Assembly (NCBI GenBank): GCA_022072455.1
Contig: JAJVHY010000023.1
Coordinates: 62,001-126,000, forward strand
Direction: 5' to 3'
Source: Verrucomicrobiia bacterium
Lineage (GTDB): Bacteria > Verrucomicrobiota > Verrucomicrobiia > Palsa-1439
Length of the DNA: 64,000 bases
The notes beneath the pieces are model-generated. The model was not told where the DNA came from. It made no database searches and worked only from the letters and a program-made list of their open reading frames with translations. Shown here piece by piece: positions 54,492 to 64,000 of the stretch. The translations under genes were made by a program, and so were the position numbers. Each line of letters starts with the position of its first letter. Positions within the stretch are counted from its first letter, which is position 1.

Positions 54492-55322
54492 TTATGAGTG
54501 ACCGTAGAAACTTTCGGCCGGCAACCCTGCCTGGCGGACACGGGCTGTGATCGCGTCCACTTCCGCATCCGTCAGCGCCGTCAAGCCGGCCACGCCGGCC
54601 ATGGGGGGGCGGGCAATCGTGTAGACCTGCACCAGCTTGATATTCGCGATCGCCGTCAAGCGTTGGCAATAGGCGGCAACCTCTGCCTCGCTCGGCCCCA
54701 CGCCGTGCTGCTTGAGGAACAAACTCTGAATCACCACCGGCCGCACTTTCGCGCACCCGGCAATGTTCTGGAGAATGCGCGCGAACGGAATCGCCGACCG
54801 GTTGATCACCCGGTAATAGTCCGCCGTGCCGGCATCAAGCTTCGCCCAGACTTCGCCCTGATTGGCATCCATGATTTCGAGTCCGCGTTTCACCTCGGGC
54901 CGGTCTAATCCGCCGGCATCGGTGATGAGCACGATCTTAACTTCGGGTGGTTTCACGCGTGCGACCATCGCAATCGTCTGGGAAAACGCCGGCAAGGTTG
55001 TTGGCTCGGCATCCCCGCTGAGGGCGATGTCGTTGATGCGGAGTTGATCCTTGGGGATGCCAGCGAATGGTGCAAACTGCGAGAAATCCGTCGCCAATAA
55101 CGTCCGCAGTTCGGTCTCCGCCACGCTCAAGTCAAACTCAGTCACCGTCGCCGGCACGCTGCGATCCACCTGGCAATAGATGCAATCGAAGTTGCAGATT
55201 TTGTCGGGATTGACGTTGAGGCCGATGGAAATGCCGTGACTGCGGCGCGAGAGCACCGGGTAAACGTATCGGAAGTTTTCCCAATGGCGCGAGTGCTGGC
55301 GATGGGCCGGCAAAACATTCAC
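54492..55322 (-). CDS. Radical SAM protein (COG0731-like)
   Basis: Radical SAM enzyme of 276 residues. The cluster motif C-x3-C-x2-C is in KICNFDCIYCQVDR near residue 47, preceded by the block YPVLSRRSHGISIGLNV, which is characteristic of the subgroup named after wyosine synthase relatives. Further blocks are LSGDAEPTTLPAF and IVLITDAGGLDRPEV. Bacterial members have no fixed function, so none is given. GTG start at 55322. It is on the reverse strand ahead of pckA. Confidence 0.85.
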   Translation of the reverse strand: MNVLPAHRQHSRHWENFRYVYPVLSRRSHGISIGLNVNPDKICNFDCIYCQVDRSVPATVTEFDLSVAETELRTLLATDFSQFAPFAGIPKDQLRINDIALSGDAEPTTLPAFSQTIAMVARVKPPEVKIVLITDAGGLDRPEVKRGLEIMDANQGEVWAKLDAGTADYYRVINRSAIPFARILQNIAGCAKVRPVVIQSLFLKQHGVGPSEAEVAAYCQRLTAIANIKLVQVYTIARPPMAGVAGLTALTDAEVDAITARVRQAGLPAESFYGHS

Positions 55323-55488
55323 TGCTGGCAGTTCAACTCCGGCGGAGGGTGGGCGTTCATGGTGGACAACAGCTTAGTGCGGACGGCCACGGTCTTCAAG
55401 CCATTGCGTGCCCGCGCCGCCGGAGGCGACTGGAAATCCGGGGTGGCTTGCCAACCGTGCGTGATGCGTTACAGTACCGCCCGCGAGC

Positions 55489-58400
55489 ATGGCGAAAATT
55501 TCAGGCGATTTGATCGAAGTCATCGGCGCACGACAGCACAACCTCAAGGGCATCAATTTCAAGTTGCCGTTGGGCGAACTGATCGTCGTCACCGGCGTCA
55601 GCGGTTCCGGCAAGTCCTCGCTGGCGTTCGACACGATTTATGCCGAAGGCCAGCGCAGGTACGTCGAAACCTTCTCGCCGTACGCCCGGCAGTTTCTCGA
55701 CCGCATGGATAAACCACAGGTCGACCGCATTGACGGCATCCCGCCGGCCATCGCCATCAACCAAACCAATACCGTCAAAACCAGCCGCTCGACCGTTGGC
55801 ACGATGACGGAGTTGAACGACCACCTGAAACTCCTCTACGCGCGCGCCAGCCGACTTTTCTGCCAGCAATGTGGCAACCGCGTCCAACGCGACACGCCGG
55901 GAAGTATTCGTGATCAGCTTTCAGCGATCAGCGGTCAGATTCAAATCAGTTTTCCTGTCCCGATCCCCAAAAACTTCACCGAAACCGAAGTCCGTGCCCT
56001 CCTCGAAAAACAAGGCTACCGGCGGATTGAAACACACGGGAGCACACTCGAAGTCATCCAAGACCGTGTCGAAAACACACCGCGCCATCGCGCCCGCCTC
56101 ATCGAAGCCCTCGAAGCCGCGCTCAAAGCCGGCCAAGGGCGCGTGGCGGTGAACGGGCAGAAATTCTCGAGCGATCTGCATTGCGCCGATTGCGACATCC
56201 ACTACCGGGATGCGTCACCAAACACGTTCTCGTTCAACTCGCCCATTGGCGCCTGTGAGAAATGCCGGGGGTTTGGGCGCACGATCGGCATTGATTACGA
56301 TCTCGTGATCCCGGACGAAACCAAAACGCTCGCCGCCGGTGCAATCAAGCCATGGCAAACAGAGAGTTACCGGGAATGTCAGGATGATCTGATGGAGTTT
56401 GCCGCCAAACGCAACATCCCAACCGATATCCCGTGGCGCGCTCTCACCGACAACCAGCGCCAGTGGGTCATCGACGGCGAAGGTTCGTGGGAAGAGCGGA
56501 AATGGTACGGCGTCAAACGCTTCTTCACGTGGCTCGAAACCAAGAGCTACAAAATGCACGTCCGCGTCTTGCTCTCGCGTTACCGGACCTACGTGCATTG
56601 CCAAGCCTGCAACGGTTCGCGTCTCAAGCCGGACGCGCTGCTCTGGCGCATTGCCGGTAAAACCATCCACGACGTGATGCTGTTGCCGCTCGCCGCTTGC
56701 CGGAACCTTTTCGACAATCTGAAATTACCGGCCCCGCTCGATGAAGCCACTGACCTCCTTCTCGCCGAAATCCGTTCGCGCCTCCGCTATCTCGTCGACG
56801 TCGGCCTCGGCTACCTCACCCTCGACCGGCAATCCCGCACCCTCAGCGGCGGTGAAGTCCAGCGCATCAACCTCACCACCGCGCTCGGCACATCGCTGGT
56901 CAACACCCTTTTCGTCCTCGACGAACCCAGCATCGGTTTGCACCCGCGCGACATCCAGCGTCTCATCGGCATCCTCCAACGCCTCCGCGACGCCGGCAAC
57001 ACGCTCCTTGTCGTCGAACACGATCCCGACGTCATCCGCGCCGCTGACCGCATTCTCGACATGGGCCCCGGCCCCGGCGAACGTGGCGGCGAAATCGTTT
57101 TCTTCGGCAGGCTGCCGGAATTGAAGAAGTGCAAGCGGTCGCTGACCGGGAAATATCTCCGTGGGAGCGGCATTCCTGCCGCGACCGGTCGTGACAAGAA
57201 TGTCACTCCCACAAGTTGGTTGAAGATTCGCGCCGCTGCTGAACATAATCTCAAATCCATCGATGTTTCGATCCCGCTCAACCGGCTCGTCTGCGTGACC
57301 GGCGTCAGCGGCTCCGGTAAGTCCACGCTTGTCGAAGACGTGCTCTATCGCGGCATGCGCCGGTTGAAACACAAGCCGACCGAGCAACCCGGCACACATA
57401 AAACCATTACCGGCCATGAGCAGATTGAAGAGGTCATCATGGTCGATCAATCTCCCATTGGCAAAACCACGCGCTCCAACCCGGCAAGTTACGTCGGCGC
57501 GTTCGACGAGATTAGAAAACTCTTCGCCCGGCAACCCCTCGCCAAAGAACGCAGCTACCGCGCTGGTGACTTCAGTTTCAACAGCGGTGAAGGCCGGTGT
57601 CCCACGTGTCAAGGCAACGGCTTCGAGCACGTCGAAATGCAATTCCTCAGCGACGTCTACCTCCGCTGCCCCGACTGCAACGGCCGCCGTTATCGCGACA
57701 TGGTTCTGGAGGTGACGGTTGCCGGTAAATCCATCGCCGCCGTCCTCGCCATGACCGTCAACGAAGCCTGCGATCTCTTCGCCGGCGAAAAAGAAATTCT
57801 CCGCGGCCTCGAACCGCTCCGCGCCGTTGGCCTCGGCTACGTCAAACTCGGTCAGCCGGTTCCGACTCTTTCTGGCGGCGAAGCGCAACGCCTCAAACTT
57901 GCCGGGCATCTTTCTCAGACCACCAACGCCCGCACGCTTTTCCTCTTCGACGAGCCCACCACCGGCCTCCACTTCGACGACATCGCGACGTTGCTGCGAG
58001 CCTTCGATCAACTGCTCGCCCGCGGCCACAGTCTCGTCGTCATCGAACACAACCTCGACGTCATCCGCGCCGCCGATTGGATCATTGATCTTGGCCCGGA
58101 AGGCGGCAATGCCGGCGGTGAGATCGTCTGCGTTGGCACGCCGGAACAAGTGGCGAAATGTAAGAAGAGCCACACGGGAAAAGCTCTTGTGGGAGCGGCG
58201 TCCTCGCCGCGACCGGCCCACTCGCGGCGAGACGCCGCTCCCACATCTAATCGGTCCATCCAAATTCACAATGCGCGGGAACACAATCTCAAATCCATCG
58301 ACGTCAAAATCCCCCGCGACAAATTCACCGTCATTACCGGCGTCAGCGGCTCCGGCAAGAGCACACTCGCATTCGACATCCTCTTCGCCGAAGGCCAGCG

Positions 58401-60750
58401 CCGGTATCTTGAATCGCTCAACGCCTACGCTCGGCAATTTGTCCAGCCGTCCTCGCGCCCTGATGTCGATGCCGTCTTCGGCATCCCGCCGACTGTCGCC
58501 ATCGAACAGCGCACCAGCCGTGGCGGACGCAAGAGTACCGTCGCCACCGTTACCGAGGTCTATCATTTTCTCCGGTTGCTCTTCGTCAAACTCGGCACGC
58601 AGTTCTGCCCCGACTGCAACGTCCCGATTCGCCCGCAATCGCCGGAAGCCATCGCCGATAAAGTTACGGGCCAAAAACTGTTTGCGCCGCTCGTCGTTGC
58701 CCGCAAAGGTCTCTACACCGACCTCGCCGAGTGGGCACTCAAAAAGGGCTACTCGCATCTGCGCGTGGACGGCAAGTTGTTGCCCACCGGCAACTGGCCG
58801 CGGCTCGACCGGTTCAAGGGACACAACATCGAGCTGCCGGTGAAAACGCTGGAAGAGGCGTTGGAATATGGAAAGGGCCGAGTCGTTGTGGGAGCGGCGT
58901 CCCCGCCGCGACCGGACCACACCCGACGGAATCGCGGCGGGGACGCCGCTCCCACCTCCGAACAACTGCTCTCGATCAATCGCGCCTGTCCGAAATGTTC
59001 GCGCAGCTTCCCTGAACTCGATCCACGACTCTTTTCCTACAACTCGAAGCACGGTTGGTGTCCGAGCTGTTATGGCACCGGTCTGCAACTTGCCGGCTTT
59101 GACGAGGAACAGACGGGCGAAGAAATCTGGTGGAACGAATGGTTTACCGGCCGCGAGCGGCCTTGTCCGGCCTGTCGCGGCACGCGTCTCCGACCGGAAG
59201 CACTGGCCGTCCGGTTTCAGGACAAGAACATCGCCGATTTCGCCGCCTTGCCGGTGGAAACCGCTGCAAAAGTGTTCGCCAAAATGAAACTTCGCGGCCG
59301 GGAGGCCGAAATCGCGCGCGACATCCTCGCCGAGTTGAAATCCCGCTTAGAATTTCTCCAAGAAGTCGGCCTCGCGTACTTGTCGCTCGACCGGGCCGCG
59401 CCGACGTTGAGCGGCGGTGAAGCGCAACGCATCCGGTTGGCCGCGCAACTCGGCTCGAACCTGCGCGGCGTCTGTTACATCCTCGACGAACCAACCATCG
59501 GCCTGCATCCACGCGACAACCGGATGTTGCTCGGCACGTTGCACAAGTTGGAGGCGAAAGGGAACACGGTGGTCGTGGTCGAGCATGACGAGGACACGAT
59601 CCGGCAGGCAGAGCATATTGTGGATTTGGGGCCGGGCGCGGGAACGAATGGTGGCCGGCTGGTGGCGGAGGGCACAGTCAGCGACGTGATGCGCTGCCAG
59701 GAATCGCTGACCGGACAGTGGTTGCGGCGACCGCCGCTTGCTCCAGCACGCGAGAAGCCTGCGCCCACCAACTGGATCGAAGTTCGGAACGCGACGTTGC
59801 ACAATCTGAAAAACTTATCTGTGAAAATTCCGCTGGGGCGGCTGGTGGGAGTCAGCGGCGTGAGCGGGTCCGGCAAGAGCACACTCGTGCGCGATGTGCT
59901 GTACCGCCAAGTGAAGAGCAGTGCGATGCGCGCACTTGAAGTCGATCAGACGCCCATCGGCAAGACGCCACGGTCGTGCCCAGCGACCTACATTGGGTTT
60001 TGGGATGAGATTCGCCGGCTTTTCGCAAACATACCAGAGTCGAAGATGCGGGGCTACAGTGCGAGCCGGTTTTCGTTCAATACGGCCGCGGGACGCTGCC
60101 CGGAATGCGAAGGCCAAGGGCTAAAGAAAATCGAGATGAGTTTCCTGCCGGACGTGGTCGTGCATTGTGAAGTCTGCGCCGGGAAGCGGTTCACTGCCGA
60201 GACACTCGACGTGAAGTGGAAGGACAAGAGCATCGGCGAAGTGTTGGCGATGAATGTGGACGAGGCTGTGGGGTTTTTCGCGGCGCATTCGGCGATTCAC
60301 CGGGGACTGAAATTGTTGCAGGAAGTGGGGCTGGGTTATCTGACGCTCGGCCAGCAGTCGCCGACGCTTTCCGGGGGCGAGGCCCAACGGATCAAGCTCG
60401 TCACTGAACTTGCGAAAAGCGCCGACGCGCCCAGTCGGTCGACAACACTCTACGTTTTGGACGAGCCGACCATTGGGTTGCACATGGCCGACGTGGCGAA
60501 GCTCATTCACGTCTTGCACCGGTTGGTGGATGCCGGCAATACCGTCGTCGTGATCGAGCACAATTTGGACGTTTTGGCGGCGGCGGATTGGGTGATCGAC
60601 CTTGGCCCAGAAGGTGGCGCCGGTGGTGGTCGAGTCGTCGCCGCCGGGTCGCCGGCCAGCGTGGCGCGGACGCGGACGCATACCGGCGGGTTTCTGCGCG
60701 AGTTTATCCGCGCTCGAGCAACTCCACTTCGTAACCGTCCGGGTCGGTGA
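55489..60750 (+). CDS. uvrA: Tandem (double-length) excinuclease subunit UvrA
   Basis: DNA damage recognition ATPase of nucleotide excision repair, here 1,753 residues where about 940 is normal. Two complete UvrA units lie in one chain (about 1-900 and 920-1753), with four ABC cores: Walker A GVSGSGKS at about 37, 605, 951 and 1457, each followed by an LSGGE-[VA]-QR signature and a DEP Walker B. Each unit ends with its zinc module (CPTCQGNG...CPDCNGRR and CPECEGQG...CEVCAGKR). Residues about 558-575, 900-919 and 1133-1156 are encoded by palindromic elements. Tandem UvrAs occur in some PVC and other bacteria (family knowledge). No LexA box was recognised upstream. Weak Shine-Dalgarno. Confidence 0.96.
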   Translation: MAKISGDLIEVIGARQHNLKGINFKLPLGELIVVTGVSGSGKSSLAFDTIYAEGQRRYVETFSPYARQFLDRMDKPQVDRIDGIPPAIAINQTNTVKTSRSTVGTMTELNDHLKLLYARASRLFCQQCGNRVQRDTPGSIRDQLSAISGQIQISFPVPIPKNFTETEVRALLEKQGYRRIETHGSTLEVIQDRVENTPRHRARLIEALEAALKAGQGRVAVNGQKFSSDLHCADCDIHYRDASPNTFSFNSPIGACEKCRGFGRTIGIDYDLVIPDETKTLAAGAIKPWQTESYRECQDDLMEFAAKRNIPTDIPWRALTDNQRQWVIDGEGSWEERKWYGVKRFFTWLETKSYKMHVRVLLSRYRTYVHCQACNGSRLKPDALLWRIAGKTIHDVMLLPLAACRNLFDNLKLPAPLDEATDLLLAEIRSRLRYLVDVGLGYLTLDRQSRTLSGGEVQRINLTTALGTSLVNTLFVLDEPSIGLHPRDIQRLIGILQRLRDAGNTLLVVEHDPDVIRAADRILDMGPGPGERGGEIVFFGRLPELKKCKRSLTGKYLRGSGIPAATGRDKNVTPTSWLKIRAAAEHNLKSIDVSIPLNRLVCVTGVSGSGKSTLVEDVLYRGMRRLKHKPTEQPGTHKTITGHEQIEEVIMVDQSPIGKTTRSNPASYVGAFDEIRKLFARQPLAKERSYRAGDFSFNSGEGRCPTCQGNGFEHVEMQFLSDVYLRCPDCNGRRYRDMVLEVTVAGKSIAAVLAMTVNEACDLFAGEKEILRGLEPLRAVGLGYVKLGQPVPTLSGGEAQRLKLAGHLSQTTNARTLFLFDEPTTGLHFDDIATLLRAFDQLLARGHSLVVIEHNLDVIRAADWIIDLGPEGGNAGGEIVCVGTPEQVAKCKKSHTGKALVGAASSPRPAHSRRDAAPTSNRSIQIHNAREHNLKSIDVKIPRDKFTVITGVSGSGKSTLAFDILFAEGQRRYLESLNAYARQFVQPSSRPDVDAVFGIPPTVAIEQRTSRGGRKSTVATVTEVYHFLRLLFVKLGTQFCPDCNVPIRPQSPEAIADKVTGQKLFAPLVVARKGLYTDLAEWALKKGYSHLRVDGKLLPTGNWPRLDRFKGHNIELPVKTLEEALEYGKGRVVVGAASPPRPDHTRRNRGGDAAPTSEQLLSINRACPKCSRSFPELDPRLFSYNSKHGWCPSCYGTGLQLAGFDEEQTGEEIWWNEWFTGRERPCPACRGTRLRPEALAVRFQDKNIADFAALPVETAAKVFAKMKLRGREAEIARDILAELKSRLEFLQEVGLAYLSLDRAAPTLSGGEAQRIRLAAQLGSNLRGVCYILDEPTIGLHPRDNRMLLGTLHKLEAKGNTVVVVEHDEDTIRQAEHIVDLGPGAGTNGGRLVAEGTVSDVMRCQESLTGQWLRRPPLAPAREKPAPTNWIEVRNATLHNLKNLSVKIPLGRLVGVSGVSGSGKSTLVRDVLYRQVKSSAMRALEVDQTPIGKTPRSCPATYIGFWDEIRRLFANIPESKMRGYSASRFSFNTAAGRCPECEGQGLKKIEMSFLPDVVVHCEVCAGKRFTAETLDVKWKDKSIGEVLAMNVDEAVGFFAAHSAIHRGLKLLQEVGLGYLTLGQQSPTLSGGEAQRIKLVTELAKSADAPSRSTTLYVLDEPTIGLHMADVAKLIHVLHRLVDAGNTVVVIEHNLDVLAAADWVIDLGPEGGAGGGRVVAAGSPASVARTRTHTGGFLREFIRARATPLRNRPGR
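57160..57213. repeat. In-frame palindromic element in uvrA, copy 1 (GTGGGAG family)
   Basis: Two 26-base arms (57161-57186 and 57187-57212) meet without a loop; 21 of 26 positions pair. Begins GTGGGAGCGGCATTCCTG and ends AAGAATGTCACTCCCAC. Translated as residues 558-575 ([17 protein letters not shown]) in the linker between the two ABC halves of the first UvrA unit. Confidence 0.88.
58188..58245. repeat. In-frame palindromic element in uvrA, copy 2 (GTGGGAG family)
   Basis: Arms of 25 and 24 bases (58188-58212 and 58222-58245) pair fully except for one extra C; nine-base loop. Begins TGTGGGAGCGGCGTCC and ends GACGCCGCTCCCACA. Translated as VGAASSPRP...RRDAAPT, exactly at the junction of the two UvrA units. 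Confidence 0.9.
58887..58955. repeat. In-frame palindromic element in uvrA, copy 3 (GTGGGAG family)
   Basis: Two perfect 24-base arms (58888-58911 and 58932-58955) around a 20-base loop; total 69 bases, a multiple of three. Begins GTGGGAGCGGCGTCCCC and ends GGGGACGCCGCTCCCAC. Translated as VGAASPPRP...GDAAPT inside the second UvrA unit, just before a CPKC zinc knuckle. Confidence 0.92.
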
Positions 60751-61081
60751 CGAAGGCCATTTTGTTGCCGGCGGGGAATTTCTGCCGCCAGTCGGCCGGC
60801 CAGATGGCGATGCCCTTCTTCTCCAACTCGTCACACTTCGCGATCAAGTCGGCGTAGCCGAGGGCGGTGTGCATGAGGTCTTCCGGTACGGCGAGTTTGT
60901 AGTCGGGCGAGTAGCAGAGTTCGAGGAAGTGGTCGTTACCGGCGAGTTCGAGAAAGGCGAGCTGGTTGCCGGCGGGCGATTTGTCGGTGCGCCGGGTGCA
61001 CTGGAAACCGAGGTTCTCGTAGAATGCGATGGTGCGGTCAAGATTGCTGACCCGGATCCGGGTGTGAAGGAATTTTGGCAT
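60704..61081 (-). CDS. gloA: Lactoylglutathione lyase (glyoxalase I)
   Basis: Metalloenzyme of 125 residues of the VOC superfamily that isomerises the methylglyoxal-glutathione hemithioacetal. Expected ligands: His in [19 protein letters not shown], Glu in FLELCYSP, His in [11 protein letters not shown] and Glu in [13 protein letters not shown]. The order matches nickel-type bacterial GloA. Its 3' end overlaps uvrA by 47 bases on the opposite strand. Other VOC functions cannot be fully excluded. Confidence 0.87.
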   Translation of the reverse strand: MPKFLHTRIRVSNLDRTIAFYENLGFQCTRRTDKSPAGNQLAFLELAGNDHFLELCYSPDYKLAVPEDLMHTALGYADLIAKCDELEKKGIAIWPADWRQKFPAGNKMAFVTDPDGYEVELLERG

Positions 61082-61090
61082 GGGCGGAAT

Positions 61091-61933
61091 TTAGCACCGG
61101 CGCAATTCGAGTGCGAACCATTCTTCGCGCTGGAGTTGCCGGACGACCTGAAACGCGCCGGTCGAGAGCGCCGCGAGCTGCTCCGCGCCGAGTAAGCCGC
61201 TGATGATGAAATGCGGCGCGTTGATGGTGAGGACAGATTTCAGTATCTCGAGATAGATGTTCGCCAGCACGAGATCGAATGCGCCAGCCGGTACCTGTTC
61301 GTAAATCGGCGGTACCGGTAAGCCGTTCAGCGTGAAATTGTGTTCGATATTCGGCCAGCATTGCCGGTCGATCTCAACGAGGGTGAGTTCGCAGTCTGGC
61401 CAGAGCTTGGCAGCCGCGATGGATAGGATGCCGGAGCCCGCACCGAAATCAAGAACACGCCTGGGGTGACCGGACAGCAGTTCGAGACACATCTGCGTGG
61501 TGGGATGGTCACCGAGACCGAAGGCAGTGCCGGGTTCGATGATGACCGGGAGTTGGCCGGGTTTTTCCCAGGGCGGTCCGACCCAGAACGGACCGATCTG
61601 CCGGCCGTGATGCTGCTCGCGCATTTTGGCGAGGTAGTCTTCAGGTTCGACGGTACCGCGGGCAATGACTTCAAAGCCGTCGGGCAATTCGCCGGTGTGG
61701 TACACCTTGAGGAGGATGTGGTCGCCGCGCCGGAATTCTTCGGTGCGGAGCCAGTCGTCGAATTGTTGCCGGCCGTCGAATCGGACGAAGTGGTGCGCGA
61801 GGTCGGGACGAAAGATCAGTGAGCCGTCGGCGGGGAGTTCTTCGATGCCGAGGATGCCGGGGAGTTCCCAGATCCGTGTGGAAAGTGATTCGGCGTCGGC
61901 GAGCGGGGTTTTGATGAGGACGAATTGGGTCAC
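61091..61933 (-). CDS. prmA: Ribosomal protein L11 methyltransferase
   Basis: SAM-dependent trimethylation of ribosomal protein L11; 280 residues. Clear family block EPGTAFGLGDHPTTQMCLELL, then motif I VLDFGAGSGILSIAAAKL, the acidic loop LVEIDRQCWPNIEHN and the substrate motif DLVLANIYLEIL (NxxL-type). The N-terminal domain is shorter or more divergent than the proteobacterial form. GTG start overlapping the upstream HAD gene stop (GTGA). Confidence 0.9.
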   Translation of the reverse strand: MTQFVLIKTPLADAESLSTRIWELPGILGIEELPADGSLIFRPDLAHHFVRFDGRQQFDDWLRTEEFRRGDHILLKVYHTGELPDGFEVIARGTVEPEDYLAKMREQHHGRQIGPFWVGPPWEKPGQLPVIIEPGTAFGLGDHPTTQMCLELLSGHPRRVLDFGAGSGILSIAAAKLWPDCELTLVEIDRQCWPNIEHNFTLNGLPVPPIYEQVPAGAFDLVLANIYLEILKSVLTINAPHFIISGLLGAEQLAALSTGAFQVVRQLQREEWFALELRRC

Positions 61934-62571
61934 AGGAGAAGCTGCCGGACTTCGGCAAAGTTGCGGGCGATGTGGTCGGCGCCGGTCAGTTTATCGGGCG
62001 AAAGGCCGGTGGTGATGCCAATGGCGGTCAGGCCGGCAGATTTGGCGGCGGCGATGCCGACCGGTGAGTCTTCAATCGCACAGCATTGCGCCGCCGGTAT
62101 GCCGAGGTTTTTGGCGGCGAGGAGATAGACGTCGGGGTGAGGTTTGTGGTGTTCGACGGCATTGCCGCCGACGGTGACTTTGAAATGTTCGGTGAGACCG
62201 GCGACTTCGAGGACGACATCAATGACTTCTTGATTGGAACTGGAGGCGACGGCGAGCCGGTATTTTTGCGCGAGTGCGGGGACGAGAGAGTGGAGTTCGT
62301 GGTAGATGGGGCGGTGTTCGCGGATGAGACGGTAGAGGTGTTGGAGTTTGCGGGAGTGGAGTTCTTTGGCGGTTTGGGGGAGGGGGTTCTTGGCGAGGAA
62401 TTCTTTGAGGAAAACCATGTCGGAAACGCCGATGTAGTCGCGGTAGTTCACACCGTTGCCGTGGGCGTGACCGAGGTCGGCAAAGAGTGCTTGCCAAGCT
62501 TGGGAGTGGAGCGGTTCGCTGTCGATGAGGACACCGTCCATGTCGAAGATGACGGCGCGGAAGGATTTCAT
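61930..62571 (-). CDS. HAD-family phosphatase, beta-phosphoglucomutase-like
   Basis: 213 residues. Motif I FDMDGVLIDSEPLHSQAW with the nucleophile Asp9 and acid/base Asp11, motif II VASSSNQE, motif III lysine in EHHKPHPDVYL and motif IV CCAIEDSPVGIAAAKSAG. Such enzymes act on small sugar phosphates. The ATG at 62571 overlaps the upstream membrane gene stop (ATGA); the long upstream frame is a shadow. Specific substrate unknown. Confidence 0.9.
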   Translation of the reverse strand: MKSFRAVIFDMDGVLIDSEPLHSQAWQALFADLGHAHGNGVNYRDYIGVSDMVFLKEFLAKNPLPQTAKELHSRKLQHLYRLIREHRPIYHELHSLVPALAQKYRLAVASSSNQEVIDVVLEVAGLTEHFKVTVGGNAVEHHKPHPDVYLLAAKNLGIPAAQCCAIEDSPVGIAAAKSAGLTAIGITTGLSPDKLTGADHIARNFAEVRQLLL

Positions 62572-62966
62572 CCGCGGATGACGGTGACTTCGATGTTGGA
62601 CTGTTTTTTGGGTTTGAGAAACCAGTTGAGCACGGTGCTGAGGATGCTGATGGTGAGCGCCGCGCCGATGGCGGTCCAGAAGCCGGTCAGATGGAAACCG
62701 GGGAGCAACCAACTGACGACCTTCAGCATGCCGGCGTTGATGACGAGGGTAAAGAGGCCAAGGGAGAGGATGTTGATGGGGAGGGTGAGGACGACGATGA
62801 GTGGGCGGAGATAGGCGTTGACGAGGGCCAGGAGGACGGCCCCACCCACGACGGCTTGCCAAGTATCGAGGGTGATGCCGGCGAAGAAATGATCCACGGC
62901 GACCAAGGCGAGGACATCAATGGCGAGATTGGTCAGGAGGATGAGGATGCGTCTCACAATTTCCAC
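62568..62966 (-). CDS. Phage-holin-like family IV membrane protein
   Basis: 132 residues with four hydrophobic segments and a basic tail (LKPKKQSNIEVTVIRG). The pattern LVNAYLRPLIVVLTLPINILSLGLF is the signature of the widespread four-TM family called Mycobacterial phage holin (PF04020). Chromosomal members are not known to be lytic, and their function is unknown. GTG start 13 bases inside the previous gene; no lysis or phage genes lie nearby. Confidence 0.88.
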   Translation of the reverse strand: MEIVRRILILLTNLAIDVLALVAVDHFFAGITLDTWQAVVGGAVLLALVNAYLRPLIVVLTLPINILSLGLFTLVINAGMLKVVSWLLPGFHLTGFWTAIGAALTISILSTVLNWFLKPKKQSNIEVTVIRG

Positions 62967-63490
62967 TTGATGGTGCAGCCGATTGCGTGAGTGACCGGGT
63001 TTTTGACAGGCTGGCCGGCGAGGACCGCTTCGATGGCACTGCGCAGATCGTGCGACCGGGCTTTCTCGGGGTGCTGCCAGTTGTCGTCGACGCGCCCGAC
63101 GTAGCAGAGTTCGCGCTGGGAGTTGAAGACGAACGCTTCGGGGGTGTACTCAGCCCCGTAGCTGCGGGCGGCGCGCTGGGTTTCGTCGCGGAGATAGGGA
63201 AAGTTGAACTGCTTTTTTTGGGCGCGGCGAACCATGTTGTCGAAACTGTCTTCGGGGTAGCCGGCCCCGTCGTTGGAATTGATGGCGATGAGTTGGACGC
63301 CTTGGTCGGCGAAATCGCGTTGGAGGGTGACGAGCCGGTCTTCGTAGGCTTGGGCGTAGGGGCAATGGTTGCAGGTGAAAACGACCACGATGACGGTCTT
63401 GTCCTTGAATGAATGCAGCGCACGGTCGTGACCGTCGATGCCCGGCAAGGAAAAGTCTGGTGCGTGTTGTCCGATGGAAAGTTTCTTCAT
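62954..63490 (-). CDS. Thioredoxin-fold peroxiredoxin-like protein
   Basis: Cytoplasmic protein of 178 residues with AhpC/TSA-type start (GQHAPDFSLPGIDGHDRALHSF) and an active site VVVFTCNHCPYAQAYEDRL, where Cys-x-x-Cys occurs as CNHC. This belongs to the thioredoxin-like group often seen with redoxin domains; it has no signal peptide. Exact substrate unknown. ATG 63490 has GGGAAC upstream. First gene of the reverse-strand run ending at prmA. Confidence 0.87.
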   Translation of the reverse strand: MKKLSIGQHAPDFSLPGIDGHDRALHSFKDKTVIVVVFTCNHCPYAQAYEDRLVTLQRDFADQGVQLIAINSNDGAGYPEDSFDNMVRRAQKKQFNFPYLRDETQRAARSYGAEYTPEAFVFNSQRELCYVGRVDDNWQHPEKARSHDLRSAIEAVLAGQPVKNPVTHAIGCTIKWKL

Positions 63491-63590
63491 CCCGAGTTGT
63501 TCCCTTTCGTTTCCCGTCTGGTACCCTAGCAATGCCGGTGGAAAGGTCAAGGCTTGCGACGGTCGCCAGCCTCTGCTAGAGACACACGGT

Positions 63591-64000
63591 ATGTCACTTG
63601 CCCAACGCGCTGCTGATTTACTGACCGCGAATGCCAAGACGATTACGCAATTGCCGGTAACCATTGGTCTCGATGGTTTCGTTGACTCCATCATTCGCGC
63701 GGTGGACAAACGGGAGTCCACGCACCAGTTCACCACCTTGCCGACGATCAGCGCATTGGTGGAACGCCTTGCCCGTGCGGCCGGCAAAAGTTCCAATCTC
63801 GAACTCTGGGTTGAGCGCATCAAACTCGGCGGCAACGGACCGATCATGGCCAACGCATTGGCAGCATTCGGGGCGCCGACAACGTATATCGGGAATTTGG
63901 GGTACCCGCATATTCACCCGGCGTTTGAGGAATTTGCGAAACACGCCACGGTTCTCAGTATTGCGGAACCGGCCTTTACCGACGCGCTCGAATTTGACGA
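63591..64000 (+). CDS. PfkB-type carbohydrate kinase, 5' part only
   Basis: Runs off the window after about 136 codons from ATG 63591. It shows the ribokinase-fold pattern VTIGLDGFVDSIIRAVDK and the substrate/ATP-lid block IKLGGNGPIMANALAAFGAPTTYIGNLGYP, which is typical of the PfkB family. The catalytic C-terminal motif is outside, so the sugar cannot be guessed. Divergent from the thioredoxin-like gene over a 100-base gap. Confidence 0.8.
   Translation, partial: MSLAQRAADLLTANAKTITQLPVTIGLDGFVDSIIRAVDKRESTHQFTTLPTISALVERLARAAGKSSNLELWVERIKLGGNGPIMANALAAFGAPTTYIGNLGYPHIHPAFEEFAKHATVLSIAEPAFTDALEFD

Noticed and set aside
55323-55488. SOS (LexA) operator before uvrA
   Set aside because: No CTGT-N8-ACAG or Gram-positive-type box was seen in the 166-base gap. 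The region holds nothing else I can name.
40453-58955. CRISPR array made of the repeated palindromes
   Set aside because: The copies are far apart, not regularly spaced, translated, and differ in their arms and loops; no cas gene is present.
56725-59088. 787-codon open frame antisense to uvrA
   Set aside because: It is a shadow of the high-GC uvrA frame: composition without domain motifs, and it reads the palindromes too. UvrA motifs on the other strand are unambiguous.
62568-62966. Phage remnant because of the holin-family protein
   Set aside because: This four-TM family is common in bacterial chromosomes, and no other phage gene lies nearby.

Overview
The window is a gene-dense, GC-rich bacterial chromosome segment with no phage, insertion sequence, CRISPR array, rRNA or tRNA that I could see. 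Several traits point to the PVC superphylum, most likely Verrucomicrobiota (inference). These are a double-length UvrA with four ABC ATPase cores, two large secreted proteins that share a C-terminal module ending in F-Y-R-[VA]-K, and many dispersed palindromic elements. Most operons are tightly packed, with ATGA or GTGA stop/start overlaps.

Layout. 0-5 kb: a secreted subtilisin, a zinc-ribbon membrane protein, an exported endonuclease/exonuclease/phosphatase-fold protein and an esterase coupled to mfd. 8-15.4 kb: central carbon metabolism, with a giant pyrophosphate-type PEP carboxykinase, malate dehydrogenase and an ADP-forming acyl-CoA synthetase/GNAT fusion. 15.4-22.4 kb: a metal (probably zinc) uptake island with a His-rich small protein, an outer-membrane barrel, two substrate-binding proteins and two complete ATPase/permease pairs. 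22.4-29.9 kb: an HNH protein, a secreted beta-helix protein, larE followed by a coiled-coil protein and thiG-thiH-thiS, an AT-rich orphan and a cupin lipoprotein. 29.9-35.7 kb: cysK, fabD, fabG, acpP, fabF, rpmE, prfA. 35.7-50 kb: a YiiX-like amidase and an App1-like phosphatase, then purine catabolism (urate hydroxylase, uraD, uraH, allC, allB, allE, fused xanthine dehydrogenase, xdhC) with malate synthase embedded. 50-55.3 kb: L,D-transpeptidase, and a reverse-strand run of radical SAM protein, ATP-type pckA, surA-like and pdxA. 55.5-64 kb: tandem uvrA, gloA, and a reverse-strand run of thioredoxin-like protein, holin-family protein, HAD phosphatase and prmA, then the start of a PfkB-type kinase.

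How the genes fit together. Xanthine can be carried through urate, 5-hydroxyisourate, OHCU, allantoin, allantoate and ureidoglycine to ureidoglycolate. If a ureidoglycolate lyase exists elsewhere, the glyoxylate formed can enter malate synthase, then malate dehydrogenase and either of two mechanistically different PEP carboxykinases.

The most unusual signal is a set of palindromic elements that sit in frame inside protein-coding genes. There are three in uvrA, one at the N-terminus of allC and one in the linker of xanthine dehydrogenase. Related palindromes lie in intergenic DNA, form the stop codon of allC and run through the 3' end of a lipoprotein gene. They resemble in concept the Rickettsia palindromic elements, and no mobilising enzyme is present in the window.
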